Source of the DNA: Nanobdellota archaeon
GTDB taxonomy: Archaea; Aenigmatarchaeota; Aenigmatarchaeia; QMZP01
Reading direction: 5' to 3'
Assembly (NCBI GenBank): GCA_018818465.1
Contig: JAHIRU010000002.1
Coordinates: 1-26,941 of the forward strand
DNA: 26,941 nt
The translations under genes were made by a program, and so were the position numbers. Shown in pieces: positions 23,175-26,941 of this stretch. Each line of letters starts with the position of its first letter. Positions within the stretch are counted from its first letter, which is position 1. Below the pieces are notes generated by a model. It was not told where the DNA came from and did not search any database. It saw only the letters and a program-made list of their open reading frames with translations.

Positions 23175-23570
23175 ATGCCTGATGGATATGCAAAAAGAGG
23201 TTTGCGCGACATATTGAACGAACTCATAGAGAGAACAAACTCTATCATAATGAGGCTCAGAATAGTTGAGCAGAGAAACAATACATCAATGGTTAAAATG
23301 GATTCACTGCAGACTGACGCACTTGAACAAATAAAAGAGTCGAAAACGTTTATCAAAAACTTTGAAAATAGAATGAAAAAATACGAAGAAACAATGATAC
23401 AAATGGAAACAATGATAAAGAATATATCTAAAAAAATAAACAGGTCCGTAACTAAGAATGAGATCAAGGGTTTGGAGCAATCGATTAAATTATATAACCC
23501 AGTAACGTCACAGTTTGTTACAAAAAGAGAGCTCAATCAAGCTCTGAAAGATATTGGTGGGAGCAAATGA
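23175..23570 (+). CDS. Coiled-coil protein, possible pilus accessory
   Basis: A 131-residue, highly helical protein with heptad-like hydrophobic spacing from about residue 10 to 95 and a polar C-terminus (VTKRELNQALKDIGG). It has no membrane segment, signal or catalytic motif. Its stop overlaps the next start as ATGA, and its promoter is back to back with that of the pilus ATPase, so a role with the filament motor (compare archaellum FlaC/D/E coiled-coil proteins) is a reasonable guess only. Confidence 0.6.
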   Translation: MPDGYAKRGLRDILNELIERTNSIIMRLRIVEQRNNTSMVKMDSLQTDALEQIKESKTFIKNFENRMKKYEETMIQMETMIKNISKKINRSVTKNEIKGLEQSIKLYNPVTSQFVTKRELNQALKDIGGSK

Positions 23571-24361
23571 TTAATTTTTCAAGAAAAAAGAAAAAGCAAA
23601 AAATACCTGTTCGCAAGGCAGCTGAACTTGCTGCTAAGGGTTTTTCAGAATCTGATATAATAAACATACTCCATGAAGAGGGATATGGACCTCTTATAGT
23701 AGATAAAGCTTTGAGAGAGGCAATGAAAAGAGAAGCTGGCAGAAGACCAAATTTACCTCACGTAAAGAAATTGCCTTCTTTAACTGAAGATGAACTACCT
23801 GATTTAAGAGATGAACGTAAAAGCAGGCATGATTTTGAGAGAAAAAGAAAGGAAGACGTACCAGAATTACCACGAATACCAGGCGAACCTGGCTATGAAG
23901 AAGTTGAAATCAAAGAACCGCCGTCAAGAAGCATAGAAGATTTTAGAGAAGAACGAAGATTACCAAGAAGGCTGTCAGAACGTTCACAGCAGGAAAGATT
24001 TGAAGAACCGAAAAGACCTGTCGATGAATCAGAGAAAGAAATAATAGAAGAGCTGGTTGAAACAGTTATAGAAGAAAAATGGGACTCTGTAAAAACAAAA
24101 CTGGATGTATTCGAGAAACGTTTTGAAAAAATAGAGAAAAAACTAGGCACAATAAAAGAGGGCGTAGAAAATACAGAACACACTGAATCAGACAAGCTGG
24201 AAAAAATCTCAGACAGAGTAGAAAGGCATGAAGAGTCTGTCTCTTCAATAAACGAAAAGATGGATTCAATGGAAGAGGTTATCAAGAACTCTTTGACGCC
24301 GATGATGGAGTCATTGAGATCACTTTCTGATACTATTAGAGAAATGAAGAAGAAAAATTAG
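23567..24361 (+). CDS. Charged protein with UBA-like N-terminus and C-terminal coiled coil
   Basis: 264 residues in three parts. A basic start (KKKKQK) leads into a compact three-helix, UBA-like segment at about 15-55 (AAELAAKGFSESDIINILHE, then GPLIVDKALREAM). A proline- and charge-rich, probably disordered linker spans 56-155. A coiled coil runs from about 158 to 262. It is translationally coupled to the preceding coiled-coil gene (ATGA overlap). No enzyme motif is seen. Together the pair could be a scaffold for the divergently encoded pilus ATPase. The UBA-like call is by eye and tentative. Confidence 0.6.
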   Translation: MINFSRKKKKQKIPVRKAAELAAKGFSESDIINILHEEGYGPLIVDKALREAMKREAGRRPNLPHVKKLPSLTEDELPDLRDERKSRHDFERKRKEDVPELPRIPGEPGYEEVEIKEPPSRSIEDFREERRLPRRLSERSQQERFEEPKRPVDESEKEIIEELVETVIEEKWDSVKTKLDVFEKRFEKIEKKLGTIKEGVENTEHTESDKLEKISDRVERHEESVSSINEKMDSMEEVIKNSLTPMMESLRSLSDTIREMKKKN

Positions 24362-24408
24362 ATTATTTATATCCCCTAAAATTGACAAAGATAAAATAAA
24401 AAAATTAC

Positions 24409-24960
24409 TTAGGTTTTAGGTGCTGGTTTATCTCCTCCATCTCCTTTTCCTAACCAGAAGACGGCTGCTGCTATTATTGCTATGAAGAATAGTGCTGTCC
24501 AAAGATCAGATGACATTGACCAGCCAGGAACTGTTATGAAGTTGCCTGCACCTGCTCCAAAGAATATCAATATTGCTATTAAAATTATTGCGAATATCCA
24601 AACCCATTTTGAGTATTCTCCTTCAAACAATTTTTTGTATTCAAATCCAGTCAAGCTGAAGAATATTATTATGAACAGTAAACCGGATAATACCAGCAAG
24701 CCCATTCCTGTAAGACTTGCAAAGAATGTTACTATTCCTGGATTCCAGCTTGCAAAAAGCATTACAAAAAACGATAATATTATTGATACAAGCCCTATTG
24801 CGGATTTAGGAAACACTTCTCCAAGACCCTTTTGCATTATTCCATATATGAATGCTAGTGAAAGCAGGAAAGGAAACAGATACAAAAAGAAGCCCATGTT
24901 TTGCATGTTATTTACTATGCTTGGAAGACCTCCTCCCAACTGAAATAAAATCATGTCCAT
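24409..24960 (-). CDS. Polytopic membrane protein of unknown function
   Basis: 183 residues with about five hydrophobic helices (roughly 22-43, 52-72, 84-107, 120-140, 152-172) and a soluble GDGGDKPAPKT tail. Residues are mostly aliphatic and aromatic, with few charged residues inside the membrane segments and no transporter or enzyme motif I can name. CATTTATAAGG at 24982-24992 sits 26 bases before ATG 24960, predicting a leaderless transcript separate from eL15. It converges with the coiled-coil genes. A link to the pilus region is positional only. Confidence 0.65.
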   Translation of the reverse strand: MDMILFQLGGGLPSIVNNMQNMGFFLYLFPFLLSLAFIYGIMQKGLGEVFPKSAIGLVSIILSFFVMLFASWNPGIVTFFASLTGMGLLVLSGLLFIIIFFSLTGFEYKKLFEGEYSKWVWIFAIILIAILIFFGAGAGNFITVPGWSMSSDLWTALFFIAIIAAAVFWLGKGDGGDKPAPKT

Positions 24961-25000
24961 ATTATTTTATTATAGAAACAACCTTATAAATGTTCAAAAA

Positions 25001-25522
25001 TTATTTCTTTCTTAGTCCGCGGGATTTGTTTCCTGCGGATGTCAGACCACGTTCTGCGCGCTTAGTGTGCTGTTTTTCTGCTATCCAGCGTATTTTTTTA
25101 TCTTTCTTTATCTGGCCATGGCTAGGATCAACAAGAATGCATTCAAACCAAATATGCTTTCCATCCTTAGCTAACCAGTATGAATTAAGAACTTCCATGT
25201 TAGGGAATTTTTTTGAAACCTTTTGTTCAGCAACAACCTGTTTTGACTTATCCAATGAAAAGAAACGACCGCGTGCTTTAGGCCTTCTACCGCCTGCAAA
25301 TTTAGGTCTTTTTCTGCGACCTTTAACAACTCTTACACGTACAACAACAAAACCCTGTTTTGCTCTATAACCAAGAGATCTTGCTCTATCTAAACGTGTT
25401 GGATTTTCTAGACGTTTTATCACAGGCTCTTTTCTAATTTCAATGAGCCTCTTTTTCCAGGCCTCTCCTAAATTCTCTTTTGGTTTTTTCCAAAGATCTC
25501 TTATATTTTTATACGCACTCAT
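25001..25522 (-). CDS. rpl15e: 50S ribosomal protein eL15
   Basis: A 173-residue archaeal/eukaryotic large-subunit protein, strongly basic. The MSAYKNIRDLWKKP start, RARSLGYRAKQGFVVVRVRV, GGRRPKARGRFF and C-terminal GLTSAGNKSRGLR are diagnostic. GAGGCGT lies a few bases before the ATG, and TTATTTATAC (about 25548-25558) is a likely TATA element. The stop is 40 bases from the next gene on the same strand, which has its own promoter. Confidence 0.96.
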   Translation of the reverse strand: MSAYKNIRDLWKKPKENLGEAWKKRLIEIRKEPVIKRLENPTRLDRARSLGYRAKQGFVVVRVRVVKGRRKRPKFAGGRRPKARGRFFSLDKSKQVVAEQKVSKKFPNMEVLNSYWLAKDGKHIWFECILVDPSHGQIKKDKKIRWIAEKQHTKRAERGLTSAGNKSRGLRKK

Positions 25523-25601
25523 ATTACGCCTCTTAACGATTAGGGGGTATAAATAAGTATTAAAAGCTTGTGGTTAATACATATTTACTCAAATATAACA
25601 A

Positions 25602-25621
25602 TATAAACACACGTGTTTATA
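25602..25621. promoter_or_regulatory. Perfect inverted repeat in the promoter of the small membrane protein
   Basis: Arms TATAAACAC and GTGTTTATA (9 bp each) are separated by AC. The left arm contains a TATA element about 45 bases before the ATG, which would give a leader including the GGGGAGTGAT site. The symmetry suggests an operator overlapping the TATA box or a bidirectional promoter also serving eL15. Confidence 0.45.
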
Positions 25622-25647
25622 AATTAGCATACAGGGGAGTGATATAC

Positions 25648-25935
25648 ATGCACGCTGCAATAAAAGTTTTAGTTGGTTTGATAATGATTGTAATAGGTCT
25701 TGGTATGTTCGCAGACGAAATTGCACCTGTAATACCTTACTATCAATCTCGTGCAATCACACATTTCTTCATAGTATTCGAAGGATTAATACCAATATTC
25801 TTGATACTTATTGGTCTTTTCGTTGTGTGGTTAGAGGTTGATGAACTAAAGGCACAGAAGGAATTAAGTCGTGAAGAAGCCAAACCTGAACCAAAAAAGG
25901 AAGAAAAAGAAGATAAAAAGGAAGAGAAGAAATAG
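25648..25935 (+). CDS. Small two-helix membrane protein with charged tail
   Basis: A 95-residue protein of unknown function: helices at about 3-21 and 36-62, then a Lys/Glu-rich tail (about 66-95) likely in the cytoplasm. I chose ATG 25648 because GGGGAGTGAT lies 4-5 bases before it; the frame is open 26 codons further upstream, but that stretch contains the promoter palindrome. It is divergent from eL15. Confidence 0.6.
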   Translation: MHAAIKVLVGLIMIVIGLGMFADEIAPVIPYYQSRAITHFFIVFEGLIPIFLILIGLFVVWLEVDELKAQKELSREEAKPEPKKEEKEDKKEEKK

Positions 25936-25984
25936 CTTCTCTTTCATTAATTTATATTAAATTCATCGTTTTGTCGATGATTTT
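25922..25984 (+). terminator. Two small hairpins after the membrane protein gene
   Basis: The first hairpin has arms AAGAGAAG (25922-25929) and CTTCTCTT (25936-25943), spanning the stop codon. The second has arms TCATCG (25963-25968) and CGATGA (25975-25980) with a TTTTGT loop and is followed by TTTT. Together they could stop transcription before porB. Hairpin termination in archaea is uncertain. Confidence 0.35.
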
Positions 25985-25991
25985 AAGATAA

Positions 25992-26000
25992 CTTTAAAAG
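25992..26000 (+). promoter_or_regulatory. porB TATA box
   Basis: CTTTAAAAG is centred about 27 bases before ATG 26024, predicting a leaderless porB mRNA. This favours the ATG over an in-frame TTG at 26012. Confidence 0.5.
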
Positions 26001-26023
26001 CGTTTTCTACATTGCTATATAGT

Positions 26024-26917
26024 ATGACTTCGGAAAATTCGAAAGAATTTAGCCTTCTATCAAAAGGGCATTCTATGTGTGGTGGATGTTCTGTAGCTGT
26101 AGCAATGAATTTGATATCAAGAGCAGCTCCTAAAGATATTATAATTAGCTGCGCAACTTCATGTTTAGAAGTTACTACATCAATGTATCCAGATACTGCA
26201 TGGAATGTTCCATGGATACATGCAGCATTTGAAACTGCTTCTTCAGTTGCAAGCGGTGTAGAAGCTGGTACAGAAAGACTTGGTAAAGATTGGAAAATCC
26301 TTGCTATTGCAGGCGATGGCGGAACATTTGACATTGGTTTTCAGTCACTTTCTGGAATGCTAGAAAGAGGTCATAAAGTTACACAGGTTTGCCTAGATAA
26401 TGAGCAGTACGCAAACACGGGGTGTCAGCGATCAAGCGCAACACCATACGGTGCATCAACAACCACTTCGCCTTCAGGAAAAGCATCAATAGGCAACACA
26501 ACTTTCAAAAAACCTATTGTAGAGATAGCAGCTGCGCATGACATACCATATGCTGCATCAGCATCTATTGCATACCCTCAAGATCTTATCAGAAAGATGA
26601 AAATTGCTTTTGAGAAGCAACCATCATTTGTTCACATCCACTGTCCATGCACAACAGGCTGGAAGTTCGACACGTCACAAACTATCAACATTGCAAAGCT
26701 AGCTGTCGAAACAGGCATGTGGGCGCTGTTCGAAATAGAAGACGGACAGTTCAAGATCACAAAACGCATTGAAAACAAGAAACCAATCGAAGAGTATCTA
26801 AAGACCCAAGGCAGATTCAAGCACTTAATGAAAAACAAAGATGAAATAAAAAAGATTCAAGAGCACGTCAACAAAGCCTGGAAAAAATACGAAATGAAAG
26901 AGCAGAATAAATGTTAA
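26024..26917 (+). CDS. porB: Pyruvate:ferredoxin oxidoreductase, beta subunit
   Basis: The 297-residue thiamine-diphosphate subunit of pyruvate:ferredoxin oxidoreductase, which oxidises pyruvate to acetyl-CoA and reduces ferredoxin. Diagnostic features are GHSMCGGC (C19, C22), SCATSCLEV, TAWNVPWIHAAFE, the thiamine-diphosphate/Mg motif GDGGTFDIGF (98-107), and NEQYANTGCQRS with TPYGA. A late HIHCPCTTGW supplies a further cluster cysteine. The length is standard for PorB. The alpha, gamma and delta subunits are not in the window; the gene upstream is unrelated, so they lie downstream or elsewhere. A related 2-oxoacid specificity cannot be fully excluded, but the conserved blocks fit PorB best. 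Confidence 0.92.
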   Translation: MTSENSKEFSLLSKGHSMCGGCSVAVAMNLISRAAPKDIIISCATSCLEVTTSMYPDTAWNVPWIHAAFETASSVASGVEAGTERLGKDWKILAIAGDGGTFDIGFQSLSGMLERGHKVTQVCLDNEQYANTGCQRSSATPYGASTTTSPSGKASIGNTTFKKPIVEIAAAHDIPYAASASIAYPQDLIRKMKIAFEKQPSFVHIHCPCTTGWKFDTSQTINIAKLAVETGMWALFEIEDGQFKITKRIENKKPIEEYLKTQGRFKHLMKNKDEIKKIQEHVNKAWKKYEMKEQNKC

Positions 26918-26941
26918 TTCTCCTATCCCTAAAAAGTGACA

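Noticed and set aside
1..26941. Possibility that the window is bacterial, because of NrdR-like domains, IscU/IscS and bacterial-type MetRS
   Set aside because: TBP, eS8, eL15, eL37, LSm and archaeal uS15 are interspersed throughout, and promoters are TATA-type with leaderless genes.
1..26941. CRISPR arrays, insertion sequences, tRNA genes
   Set aside because: No regularly spaced direct repeats, transposase motifs, terminal inverted repeats or cloverleaf sequences were found on reading both strands.

Overview
The window is archaeal chromosome. The markers are TATA-binding protein, ribosomal proteins uS15, eS8, eL15 and eL37, an Sm-like protein, a PIN-ATPase-KH protein and a PorB-type pyruvate:ferredoxin oxidoreductase subunit. 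Many genes are leaderless, with a TATA box about 26 bases before the start codon; others use GGTGAT or GGAGG ribosome-binding sites. Low GC, small gene set, a bacterial-type MetRS and strictly anaerobic enzymes fit an uncultivated anaerobe, perhaps of the DPANN group. That placement is inference.

Layout. 1-342: 3' end of a threonine synthase gene, far richer in GC than its surroundings. 348-2474: an AT-rich accessory pair, a radical SAM protein with an odd CX4CX2C cluster motif and a CYTH protein. 2607-7651: information-processing genes (uS15, PINA-like ATPase, TBP, eL37, LSm, eS8) and two small membrane proteins. 7674-11042: an Fe-S assembly operon (HTH-IscS fusion, small membrane protein, IscU) followed by glutamate dehydrogenase. 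11083-17227: a small unknown gene, a DUF1858 redox protein, a 2[4Fe-4S] ferredoxin, NrdG, a detached glycyl-radical piece of NrdD, and a giant NrdD. 17394-20836: MetRS, a membrane-anchored thioredoxin-like protein and a membrane glycosyltransferase. 20845-24960: a type IV pilus-type ATPase, two coiled-coil proteins and a polytopic membrane protein. 25001-26917: eL15, a small membrane protein and PorB.

The most striking part is 9.5-17.3 kb. The class III ribonucleotide reductase begins with an NrdR-like zinc ribbon and ATP-cone, carries two inteins, and ends just before its glycyl-radical segment, which follows as a separate 61-residue gene behind a perfect GGAGGT ribosome-binding site. Its promoter has two NrdR-box-like sites exactly 31 bp apart, one over the expected transcription start. 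A few kilobases away the cysteine desulfurase is fused to a helix-turn-helix domain plus a five-Cys linker, and GTTAAC repeats flank its TATA box. So two operons in one neighbourhood each appear to fuse a DNA-binding sensor to the enzyme it would control. The pathways are linked: Fe-S assembly and ferredoxin supply clusters and electrons to NrdG, which activates NrdD.

There is no stretch over 300 bases without a gene. I saw no tRNA, rRNA, CRISPR array or insertion sequence.
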